Assembly: GCA_022840285.1 (NCBI GenBank)
Contig: JALHIE010000051.1
Coordinates: 1-23,184 of the forward strand
DNA: 23,184 bases
Source: Porphyromonadaceae bacterium
GTDB taxonomy: Bacteria > Bacteroidota > Bacteroidia > Bacteroidales > Dysgonomonadaceae
Direction of reading: 5' to 3'
Every line of letters starts with the position of its first letter. The stretch's first letter is position 1. The notes beneath the pieces were generated by a model. It ran no database searches, was not told the DNA's origin, and saw only the letters and a list, made by a program, of their open reading frames with translations. Positions 16,150 to 23,184 of the stretch are shown here, piece by piece. The position numbers were made by a program, and so were the translations under genes.

Positions 16150-16455
16150 AAAAATAGGATATTAATATTTATTCTAATAATTTTAGGTAATATTAAGCAT
16201 GCACTCTAACAAAGTAATATGTACTCTTTTGATATCGCTCTTTAAATACCAGTCTAATTTATTAAAAACAAATTAAATCACTTTTCTGAACGTATAAATG
16301 TCTTATTATGAAAAATTACTGATATATTGCGCAAATATTCTTAATTTAATTGTTAAATGAGGAACAATGAGGGCGTTTTTTTGTTTGATAGTTAAATATT
16401 TTTTTAACATGAGTTGCATTATGATTTCTTTTTGATAACATAAAATTAAGCAGTG

Positions 16456-17610
16456 ATGATAAAAGTTTTGGTACTTATAGATTCTACCACCGAGTTTAGT
16501 CGGCGTTTTCTGACCGGTTTAATCCAGTATGCCAATGAGAATGGCCCCTGGACATTTTATCGCCTGCCGTCCTATTATAAGGCATTGTACGGAGAATCCG
16601 GTATCGTGGAGCGGATTAAAGAATGGAAGATAGAGGCCGTAATTGCGCAATGGGAATACGAGGGGGTGGATTTTCTCGACCAGCTGGATATACCGGTTTT
16701 TTTACAGAGTTACCGAAATATAAGTGGGCGATTTTCAAAAATATCCGGCGATTATATTGGTGCGGGTGTGATGGCTGCTCAATTTTTTGCGAAAAGACAT
16801 TTTAAAAACTTTGCTTTTTACGGAAATAAAAATTTCTTCTGGTCGAAAGCCAGAGCAGAAGGTTATCGTCGTGAAGTAGAAAGGATAAGGGGGAATTATT
16901 ATTATTTTGAGTCTGAACTGTTGGACAGCATGCAGTGGAGCCGGGAGCATGTTGAATTGGATAACTGGCTGCAAGGTTTGCCCAAGCCGGTGGCCCTGTT
17001 TGCGTGCGATGACAATTTTGCTTTGCAGGTATCGGAAATGTGCAAGGTGAACAACATCAATATTCCAGACGAATTGTCGTTGCTGGGTGTGGATAATGAC
17101 GAGCTGATATGCAACTTATCGCATCCTTCCATTTCGTCCATTGTTACGGATGATGAAAATGGAGGGTATCAAACCGGAAAAATGCTGCAGAATTTGATCC
17201 TGAACAAAAACAACATCCCTTTCAATATCAACATCGATCCGGTTCGCATTGAATTGAGGCAATCCACAGAGAAATACAACATTTCTGACAGCTATGTAAA
17301 AACGGTCCTGGATTATATTCACGAAAATATCAGGCTTAATATCTCCATTGATGAGTTGACAGCTATAGTTCCGCTTTCGCGTAGAAATCTTGAGAAGAAA
17401 TTCAGGGAAGCTACCGGAACTTCGGTTCATCAGTTTATTCTGGATAAAAAGGTGGACTTGATTTCCACTGAGCTGTTGACGACGGATAAGGACCTGTTGG
17501 ATATCGCCATTGAGACGGGATTTAATGATGTTAGAAATGTTTACCGGATCTTTAAAAAGTATACGGGATATACGCCTGTTAGTTTCCGAAAGAAATACTT
17601 GCGAAAATAA
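16456..17610 (+). CDS. XylR-like transcriptional regulator (sugar-binding domain + AraC HTH)
   Basis: A GTG at 16453 directly precedes ATG at 16456; ATG is preferred (384 residues). Residues 1-270 form a LacI/periplasmic-binding-protein-type sugar sensor (KVLVLIDSTTEFSRRFLTGL at the start; ALFACDDNFALQV, IPDELSLLGVDNDELIC and HPSISSI near its end), as in XylR. The last ~105 residues are an AraC-type double helix-turn-helix: SIDELTAIVPLSRRNLEKKF, then LLDIAIETGFNDVRNVYRIF and the closing GYTPVSFRKKY. Such proteins bind a free sugar in the cytoplasm and activate neighbouring catabolic genes. Its divergent position makes it the likely controller of the minus-strand locus, with the inverted repeats between them as candidate sites. 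The inducer is probably a product imported by the MFS transporter. Confidence 0.9.
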   Translation: MIKVLVLIDSTTEFSRRFLTGLIQYANENGPWTFYRLPSYYKALYGESGIVERIKEWKIEAVIAQWEYEGVDFLDQLDIPVFLQSYRNISGRFSKISGDYIGAGVMAAQFFAKRHFKNFAFYGNKNFFWSKARAEGYRREVERIRGNYYYFESELLDSMQWSREHVELDNWLQGLPKPVALFACDDNFALQVSEMCKVNNINIPDELSLLGVDNDELICNLSHPSISSIVTDDENGGYQTGKMLQNLILNKNNIPFNINIDPVRIELRQSTEKYNISDSYVKTVLDYIHENIRLNISIDELTAIVPLSRRNLEKKFREATGTSVHQFILDKKVDLISTELLTTDKDLLDIAIETGFNDVRNVYRIFKKYTGYTPVSFRKKYLRK

Positions 17611-17724
17611 TCGATCCCCGATTTCCTCCCGTCGATATGCTTGACGAGGGTTAGGAGCCGGAAGACAGATAATTGGTTAAAAAAGAAAAAAGGCATAATA
17701 ATTTGTATATTTATGTCTTAATGA

Positions 17725-17744
17725 TTATTATTGCACAATAATAA
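17725..17744. promoter_or_regulatory. 9-bp inverted repeat upstream of dapF
   Basis: TTATTATTG (17725-17733), CA, CAATAATAA (17736-17744): a perfect dyad 38 bp before the dapF start. A weak promoter-like pair lies just upstream (TTG at 17673-17675 and ATAATTTG at 17698-17705, spacing 22), which would put the dyad in the early leader. It could be an operator; its A/T composition means chance is possible. Confidence 0.35.
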
Positions 17745-17781
17745 AGATATATGAATAAATATAGGGAAAATATGAGTCATT

Positions 17782-18627
17782 ATGAAATTTACTAAAATGC
17801 ACGGGACCGGTAACGACTATATCTACATAAACGGTTTTGTGGAAAATATAAAAAATCCATCGGAGCTGTCCTTGAAATTAAGTGACAGGCACAAGGGTGT
17901 TGGTTCCGATGGGCTGGTCGTGATACTTCCTTCCGAAGATTGTGATTTTAAAATGCGCATGTTCAACTCCGACGGATCAGAATCGGAGATGTGCGGCAAT
18001 GCATCCCGGTGCGTAGGTAAGTATGTTTACGAAAAGGGCATGACCAATAAGACTGGAATCACGCTGGAAACGCTTGCCGGTGTCAAGGTGTTGAAGCTTT
18101 GGTTGAACGAAGAAAAACGGGTCGAAAAAGTAACTGTGGATATGGGCGCGCCTGTTCTGGATGCTTCGTCCATCCCTACTGCTTTCAGTCAATCGCCTGT
18201 AGTTAAAAGTCCCTTGCCGGTAAGCGACGATGCAACTTACGAGGTTACCTGTCTCTCCATGGGTAATCCGCATGCTGTGCTCTTTATGGATAAGATCGAT
18301 GAGCTTGATCTGTCCGAAATCGGGCCGGTAATCGAACACTCACCCTATTTCCCCAATCGTACCAATACCGAATTTGTCGAGGTGGTTTCGGATCGTTGGT
18401 TGAAAATGCGTGTTTGGGAGCGCGGTGCCGGTGAGACGCTGGCTTGCGGTACCGGAGCTTGCGCAGCAGTGGTTGCTGCTGTTCTTAACGGCCTGGCAGG
18501 GAGGAAAGCAACTGTGCAATTGCGGGGCGGCGATCTGGAGATTGAGTGGAATGAAGAAGACAATCGTGTTTACCTTACGGGTGACGCTGTGACCGTGTTT
18601 GAGGGAGAAATAAAATTAGATGAGTGA
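17782..18627 (+). CDS. dapF: Diaminopimelate epimerase
   Basis: A 281-residue cytoplasmic enzyme converting LL- to meso-diaminopimelate for lysine and peptidoglycan synthesis. It starts FTKMHGTGNDYIYIN, with GVGSDGL at 39-45. The two catalytic cysteines are visible: Cys71 in EMCGNASRC and Cys222 in LACGTGAC, with the conserved GNPHAV at 161-166 and ERGAGET at 213-219. The length is normal. The stop (TGA, 18625-18627) is 3 bp before the dapL ATG, so the two are translated as a coupled pair, and DapL supplies exactly the LL-isomer that DapF uses. Base composition is more GC-rich than the minus-strand locus, fitting core genome. Confidence 0.97.
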   Translation: MKFTKMHGTGNDYIYINGFVENIKNPSELSLKLSDRHKGVGSDGLVVILPSEDCDFKMRMFNSDGSESEMCGNASRCVGKYVYEKGMTNKTGITLETLAGVKVLKLWLNEEKRVEKVTVDMGAPVLDASSIPTAFSQSPVVKSPLPVSDDATYEVTCLSMGNPHAVLFMDKIDELDLSEIGPVIEHSPYFPNRTNTEFVEVVSDRWLKMRVWERGAGETLACGTGACAAVVAAVLNGLAGRKATVQLRGGDLEIEWNEEDNRVYLTGDAVTVFEGEIKLDE

Positions 18628-18630
18628 CCC

Positions 18631-19845
18631 ATGCCCTATATTAACGAGAACTTTATTAAGATTCCGGCAGCCTATCTTTTTTCGGAAGTTGCCAGACGTG
18701 TGTCTCAATATGCGTCGGAAAACCCGGGTGCGGACATCATGCGGATGGGTATCGGGGATGTGACGCTGCCCCTGCCGGATGTTTGCGTGGATGCGATGAT
18801 GAAGGCTGCTGATGAGCAGCGAAAAGTTGAAACGTTCCGGGGGTATGGTCCCGAGCAAGGTTATGACTTTCTCCGAAAGGCGATTGTGGAAAATGATTTT
18901 GCGTCGTTAGGCATAGAGGCAGATGAGGTCTTTGTGAGCGACGGGGCTAAAAGCGATACGGGGAATATCGGCGATATATTCAGTGGGAGCAATAAGGTGG
19001 CCATCACCGATCCGAGTTATCCGGTTTATGTGGATACCAATGCCATGGGGGGGCGAGCAGGAGAGTTTGTAAATGGGTGTTGGACGGACCTGGTTTACTT
19101 GACATGCAACGAGTCGAACCAATTCATCCCCGATCTGCCGGAAGAAAAAGTGGATATCGTCTATCTGTGTTACCCCAACAATCCTACAGGCACGACGCTG
19201 ACAAAAGACCAGCTGGCTTCCTGGGTGGGTTATGCGCAGGAAAACAGGGCAATTATTCTTTTCGATGCGGCTTATGAAGCGTTTATCACAGAAGAAGACG
19301 TGCCGCACAGCATCTATGAAATAGCGGGAGCAAAAGAGGTGGCCATTGAGTTCAGGAGCTACTCCAAAACGGCCGGATTTACCGGTACAAGGTGCGGCTA
19401 TACGGTTATCCCAAAATCGGTAAAGGCATCCTCGGAAAGCGGGGAGCGTGTCAGCCTCAACAAGCTTTGGCACCGGAGGCAGACGACAAAATTCAACGGG
19501 GTTTCCTATGTTGTACAGCGGGCTGCAGAAGCTACTTACAGCCCGGAAGGCAGAAGGCAGGTTGATGAGCTTGTCCGATACTATATGGAGAACGCCCGGG
19601 TAATTCGTGAAGCGCTTCAGTCCATTGGCTTGAGTGTTGTTGGCGGCGTGAATGCCCCGTACGTTTGGGCAAAAACACCGGATGGGATGAGCAGTTGGGA
19701 TTATTTTGATTTCCTGCTGAAAAAAAAGAACATCGTTTGCACTCCAGGAGTTGGGTTTGGTGCTTCGGGGGAAGGATTTGTGCGTTTCTCGGCGTTTGGA
19801 GATAAGGACAGGATTGCTGAGGCGACCCGGAGAATGCTGAGTTGA
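18631..19845 (+). CDS. dapL: LL-diaminopimelate aminotransferase
   Basis: A 404-residue PLP-dependent class I/II aminotransferase making LL-diaminopimelate from tetrahydrodipicolinate and glutamate in one step, bypassing the succinylase and acetylase branches. Diagnostic sequence: MGIGDVTLPLPD (39-50), FRGYGPEQGYDFLR (69-82), DGAKSDTGNI (104-113), CYPNNPTGTTL (180-190), FDAAYEAFI (211-219) and the PLP lysine Lys246 in SYSKTAGFTGTRCG. The start is three bases after the dapF stop. A strong intrinsic terminator follows 20 bp after the stop codon. Full length; no anomaly. Glutamate, the amino donor, ties it metabolically to the glnN-gltB genes downstream. Confidence 0.97.
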   Translation: MPYINENFIKIPAAYLFSEVARRVSQYASENPGADIMRMGIGDVTLPLPDVCVDAMMKAADEQRKVETFRGYGPEQGYDFLRKAIVENDFASLGIEADEVFVSDGAKSDTGNIGDIFSGSNKVAITDPSYPVYVDTNAMGGRAGEFVNGCWTDLVYLTCNESNQFIPDLPEEKVDIVYLCYPNNPTGTTLTKDQLASWVGYAQENRAIILFDAAYEAFITEEDVPHSIYEIAGAKEVAIEFRSYSKTAGFTGTRCGYTVIPKSVKASSESGERVSLNKLWHRRQTTKFNGVSYVVQRAAEATYSPEGRRQVDELVRYYMENARVIREALQSIGLSVVGGVNAPYVWAKTPDGMSSWDYFDFLLKKKNIVCTPGVGFGASGEGFVRFSAFGDKDRIAEATRRMLS

Positions 19846-19864
19846 TTAAGGAATTTTTTTTACG

Positions 19865-19903
19865 AAGAGAGCGTATCCGAGAAATCAGGATACGCTCTTT
19901 TTT
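19865..19903 (+). terminator. Rho-independent terminator after dapF-dapL
   Basis: AGAGCGTATCC (19868-19878) pairs perfectly with GGATACGCTCT (19888-19898) around a 9-nt loop; flanking A's and T's lengthen the stem, and a run of T's (19898-19903) follows. It closes the dapF-dapL unit and isolates it from glnN. Confidence 0.9.
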
Positions 19904-20017
19904 CGTGTTTTGCAGTTGACGATGCGGTTTGAAATCAACGGTGAGGAGTGAAAAAACTGCCGCCTTTATACCAAAATGATATATTTTGAATAAAATAAAA
20001 GAAATATGTTGTTTTTC

Positions 20018-20048
20018 TTGCATAAAACAATCAAAGTGTTTATCTTTG
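20018..20048 (+). promoter_or_regulatory. Bacteroidetes-type housekeeping promoter for glnN
   Basis: TTG (20018-20020) and TATCTTTG (20041-20048) are separated by 20 bases, an exact fit to the -33 TTTG / -7 TAnnTTTG promoter of Bacteroidetes except for one base of the -33 box (CTTG). Transcription should begin around 20054, giving a leader of about 75 nt before the glnN ATG. Confidence 0.75.
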
Positions 20049-20128
20049 TTCCAGTAAACAGTCAAAAAGATATAATCTGATGATTGTTTGTGGATAGTTG
20101 AAACTAATTTGTTAAAATAAAATTCATT

Positions 20129-22272
20129 ATGTCAACATTGAGATTCAGTGCAATTGTGGAAGCATCAAAGCGTCTTCCGGTGATGGAGGAAACTCCCAAG
20201 GGGCAACCGTCGGATTATTACGGCAAGTACGTTTTTAATCGGAAGCAAATGGCCAAATACTTATCCAGGGATACAATAAAAGTAATCGTGGATGCCATAG
20301 ATGAAGGTATAACGTTGCCTCGTGAAATTGCAGAGCACGTTGCAGCAGGCATGAAAATGTGGGCAATGGAAATGGGGGCGTCTCACTACACGCACTGGTT
20401 CCAACCTCTGACGGATGGAACGGCGGAGAAGCACGACAGCTTTATTGACTACGTTGATGCGCCGGGTGGCGATATCATCGAAAAATTTTCCGGCAAGTTA
20501 CTGGCGCAGCAGGAACCGGATGCCTCGAGCTTCCCCAGCGGCGGCATCCGGAACACTTTTGAAGCCCGCGGGTATACTGCATGGGATCCATCATCGCCCG
20601 CCTTTATTGTTGACGACACCCTTTGCATCCCAACGGTTTTCATTTCCTATACGGGTGAAGCGCTCGACTATAAAACTCCTTTGCTAAAGGCCTTATCCGC
20701 TGTTGACAAAGCAGCGGTAGAGGTGTGCCGGCTGTTTGACCCCAAAGTAAATAAAGTTTATTCCTACCTCGGCATTTAAACCTCACCGGAAGAACGCTTA
20801 TGGGGCACGAGAGCGCGAAGAACCAACAGCTCGAAGACCACTATTTTGGTTCTATACCCCCCCGGGTTGCAGCATTTATGCGGGCAGTGGAGTTTGAAGC
20901 GTACAAGTACGGTATCCCGTTAAAAACACGGCACAACGAAGTAGCTCCCAACCAGTTTGAACTGGCCCCTGTTTTTGGGGAAACCAACCTTTCCATAGAT
21001 CAAAACCTGCTGGTTATGTCGTTGATGCACAGGTTAGCCGCCAAGCATCACTTCAGGCTTGTTCTTCACGAAAAACCTTTTGCCGGCGTAAACGGATCGG
21101 GCAAACACAACAACTGGTCGCTGGGAACGGATACGGGAGTGGGGTTGTTCACGCCCGGAAAGACCGCCCGTGAGAACCTGCAGTTTATCGTATTTATTGT
21201 CAATGCGTTGATGGCGGTATACAAAAACAACGGATTGCTTAAGGCATCCATTATGTCGGCTCAGAATGCACACCGTTTGGGAGCCAACGAAGCGCCTCCG
21301 GCAATTATTTCTGTTTTTCTCGGAACACAGATTTCCGCTGTTCTCGATAAAATCGAAGAGAGCTCAGAAGACGACGACATTGCGGTAGACGAATTTCAGA
21401 AGATGAGGCTGGGTGTAGCCCACATTCCCGAAGTGCTGATCGACAATACGGACCGCAACCGCACATCACCGTTTGCCTTTACGGGAAACCGTTTTGAATT
21501 TCGTGCCGTTGGATCATCGGCTAACTGTTCTTCGGCAATGACTGCTCTTAATGCTTCGGTAGCCATGCAGTTGATTGAGTTCAAAGAAGAGATCGAGGTT
21601 AAAATGAAGACCGGGATGAAGAAAGAGCAAGCGATTTACGATACGCTCCGCCTTTATATCAAGGCGTGTAAAAACATCCGTTTCGACGGGAACGGGTATT
21701 CCGACGAGTGGAAAGAAGAAGCCCAAAGACGGGGGTTGAATTGCGAAACAAGTGTTCCTCTGATTTATGATACCTACATCAGCCGGGAATCGGTGAGATT
21801 GTTTGAAACCGTCGGAGTGCTGAGCGAAAGGGAGCTTCATGCGCGAAACGAAGTGAAATGGGAAACCTACACCAAGAAAATTCAGATTGAAGCACGTGTG
21901 CTCGGTGATCTGTCCATCAATCACATCATTCCGGTGGCAACGCAATACCAAACGATGCTGCTGGATAATGTGTACAAGCTCCGCGGAGTGTTTGATGAAA
22001 AACAGGCGGACGAACTGAATAAGGACGATCTCGCCTTAATTGTGGACATCGCCAGGCACATCGCCGGAATCAAGACCAATGTGGATGCGATGGTAGAAGC
22101 CCGGAAAATAGCCAATAAAATCGATAACGAACGCGAAAAAGCCATTGAGTATCACGATAAGGTATTGCCCTTTTTCGACGTTATCCGTTATCACATCGAT
22201 AAGCTGGAACTGATCGTGGATAACCAGATGTGGCCCCTGCCCAAATACCGCGAATTGTTATTTATCAGTTGA
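20129..22272 (+). pseudogene. glnN: Type III glutamine synthetase, disrupted by a deletion at the active-site segment
   Basis: Two frames encode the two parts of one GSIII protein (family about 700-730 residues). Part one, 20129-20779 (216 codons), has DGTAEKHDSF, GKLLAQQEPDASSFPSGG, FEARGYTAWD and FISYTGEALDYKTPLLKAL, ending KVYSYLG-I-stop. Part two resumes at about 20774 in another frame (LNLTGRTLMGHESAKNQQ; first internal ATG at 20800) and runs through KTRHNEVAPNQFELAP, NGSGKHNNWS, RLGANEAPPAI, DRNRTSPFAFTGNRFEFR and WPLPKYRELLF to 22272. In GSIII proteins, YLG is followed by WEQEYFLVDE and about ten further residues before LTGRTLMGH; here that stretch, holding a metal-binding Glu motif, is missing, about 50 bases. 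The deletion shifts the frame. Even with frame restored the enzyme would lack part of its active site. Glutamine synthesis would then need another synthetase elsewhere, unless this is an assembly error. Confidence 0.88.
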
Positions 22273-22312
22273 AGCTGCCTTCCATGCTGTTTCAACCTGT
22301 TTTTCTTTTTGG
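22266..22312 (+). terminator. Weak hairpin with T-rich tail between glnN and gltB
   Basis: GTTGAA (22268-22273) can pair with TTCAAC (22291-22296), with a short GC pair inside, followed by a T-rich run from 22300. The stem is short and interrupted, so it may only attenuate. It overlaps the glnN stop codon. Confidence 0.25.
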
Positions 22313-22341
22313 ACAAACGGATTTAAAAAAATACGAATACA

Positions 22342-23184
22342 ATGTTTATCGACAATCCTTTACAGTATATAGCTGATTACGAGCGTAAAACCCTTTATTC
22401 TTTTCAAAATGAGCACGATGCCTGTGGCGTTGGGTTGGTAGTCTCGTTGAACGGAGACAAATCGCACGAAACGGTAGAAAACGGACTTCAGGTGCTCGAA
22501 AATATGGTGCACCGGGGGGCGGAAAGTGCCGACAACAAAACCGGAGACGGAGCAGGTATACTCGTTCATGTCCCCCACGAGTTTATTTTGCTTCAAGGAA
22601 TTGAGGTTCCCTCTAAAGGCAAATATGGGACCGGCCTGGTTTTCCTTCCTAAAAATAAGCAAAAAGCCGGCGAATACCTCGAGCTTATACGGGATCTCAC
22701 CGTGAAAGAGAGCCTGCACCTGCTTGCCGTAAGGGACGTGCCTGTAAATTCAGCCTGTTTGGGAAAGATTTCCCGCTCCAACGAACCCGACATCAAGCAG
22801 GTTTTTATTACCGGTAGTTATCCGCAGGATGAATTGGAACGTAAACTTTATATCCTACGCAAGAAAATTGAGAAAACTATTTTGCAGTCCGGCACGGCGG
22901 GCGACCGCAGTTTTTACATCGTCAGCCTCTCTTCCAGGCAGATGATTTACAAGGGAATGCTGACCTCCCTGCAACTGCGGGAGTATTTTCCCGATCTTTC
23001 AAATCCGAACTTTACAAGCCGGGTGGCTTTAGTCCACTCCCGTTTCAGCACCAATACTTTCCCTACCTGGGACTTGGCGCAGCCCTTCCGCATGCTTGGA
23101 CACAACGGTGAGATCAATACCATCCGGGGCAACCGGCAATGGATGGAAAGCCGGGAAAGTGTTTTGAAATCCGGCGTCCTGGGG
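22342..23184 (+). CDS. gltB: Glutamate synthase, large (alpha) subunit, N-terminal part; continues past right edge
   Basis: ATG at 22342-22344 opens 281 codons to the last base of the window with no stop. ENEHDACGVGLV places the N-terminal nucleophile cysteine at residue 28, so a 27-residue propeptide would be cleaved as in other GltB proteins. The class II glutamine amidotransferase domain follows: LENMVHRGAESADNKTGDGA (about 52-71), SRFSTNTFPTW (about 233-243), AQPFRMLGHNGEINTIRGN (about 246-264). This domain releases ammonia from glutamine, which the rest of the enzyme (outside the window) adds to 2-oxoglutarate to make glutamate. It lies 69 bp after glnN; together they would form the GS-GOGAT cycle, although glnN is broken here. 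Confidence 0.95.
   Translation, partial: MFIDNPLQYIADYERKTLYSFQNEHDACGVGLVVSLNGDKSHETVENGLQVLENMVHRGAESADNKTGDGAGILVHVPHEFILLQGIEVPSKGKYGTGLVFLPKNKQKAGEYLELIRDLTVKESLHLLAVRDVPVNSACLGKISRSNEPDIKQVFITGSYPQDELERKLYILRKKIEKTILQSGTAGDRSFYIVSLSSRQMIYKGMLTSLQLREYFPDLSNPNFTSRVALVHSRFSTNTFPTWDLAQPFRMLGHNGEINTIRGNRQWMESRESVLKSGVLG

Larger units (their letters stand above)
15886..16452. other. Divergent intergenic region, AT-rich, probable promoter/operator region
   Basis: These 567 bases separate the minus-strand glycan locus from the plus-strand regulator. No coding frame on either strand looks real. I see two inverted repeats (15912-15937 and 16125-16149), a weak one at 16391-16408 (GTTAAA/TTTAAC), and many A/T runs. 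No sequence fits the Bacteroidetes promoter (TTTG, ~20 nt, TAnnTTTG) perfectly in either direction; the nearest on the minus strand is TACTTTG, read from CAAAGTA at 16211-16217. Both promoters are presumably here. Confidence 0.6.

Noticed and set aside
16391..16408. GTTAAA/TTTAAC inverted repeat before the regulator
   Set aside because: Six A/T-rich pairs in a very AT-rich region; likely chance.
17611..17665. Hairpin CGTC/GACG after the regulator as a terminator
   Set aside because: Only four to six pairs with a bulge and no following T-run.
18907..19473. 188-codon minus-strand frame inside dapL
   Set aside because: dapL is full length with all PLP motifs; the antisense frame is a composition artefact.
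1..23184. CRISPR array, tRNA, rRNA, insertion sequence or phage genes
   Set aside because: I saw no regularly spaced repeats, cloverleaf-like or rRNA sequence, transposase or integrase motifs anywhere; the duplications look like homologous or short-repeat events.

Overview
The window looks like chromosome from a Bacteroidales bacterium, plausibly near Dysgonomonadaceae (Proteiniphilum/Petrimonas-like); the family-level placement is inference. The evidence is a type III glutamine synthetase next to gltB, the dapF-dapL lysine route, a hybrid XylR/AraC one-component regulator, a Bacteroidetes-type promoter (TTG, 20 nt, TATCTTTG), lipoproteins, and many Tat-exported glycan enzymes.

Left two thirds (1-15885, minus strand): one tightly packed, probably co-transcribed accessory locus. 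In transcription order: two GH20-like TIM-barrel proteins, a TIM-barrel sugar isomerase/epimerase-like lipoprotein, a GH109-type NAD-dependent glycosidase, an Asp-box (BNR) beta-propeller protein, a 39-codon scrap of a third GH20-like gene, a Gfo/Idh/MocA oxidoreductase, a neutral-ceramidase-like protein broken by a frameshift, a GNAT acetyltransferase, a FucP/NagP-type sugar MFS transporter, a GH109 gene collapsed by internal deletion, a C-terminal scrap of another GH20-like gene, two more ceramidase-like lipoproteins (the second lacking predicted zinc ligands), and a second GH109 gene that runs off the left edge. Seven proteins carry twin-arginine (Tat) signals. My reading is an envelope-located system for removing N-acetylhexosamine-type sugars, partly by NAD-dependent 3-keto chemistry, with MFS uptake of the products and a deacylase-like arm. 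No SusC/SusD pair is present. The locus is also shedding duplicated genes.

Middle (15886-17610): an AT-rich divergent intergenic region with two inverted repeats, then a plus-strand XylR-like regulator (sugar-binding domain plus AraC helix-turn-helix), the obvious candidate controller of the minus-strand locus.

Right third (17782-23184, plus strand): core nitrogen and lysine metabolism. dapF and dapL form a two-gene operon ending in a strong terminator. A clear promoter then precedes glnN (glutamine synthetase III), which is split by a deletion removing the conserved catalytic segment of the family. gltB follows and continues past the right edge.

The main observations are (1) a little-described Tat-exported GH109 / GH20-like / Gfo-Idh / TIM-epimerase / ceramidase-like locus and (2) at least five broken or collapsed genes within 23 kb, one deletion bounded by 7-bp direct repeats and one hitting a central nitrogen-assimilation gene.
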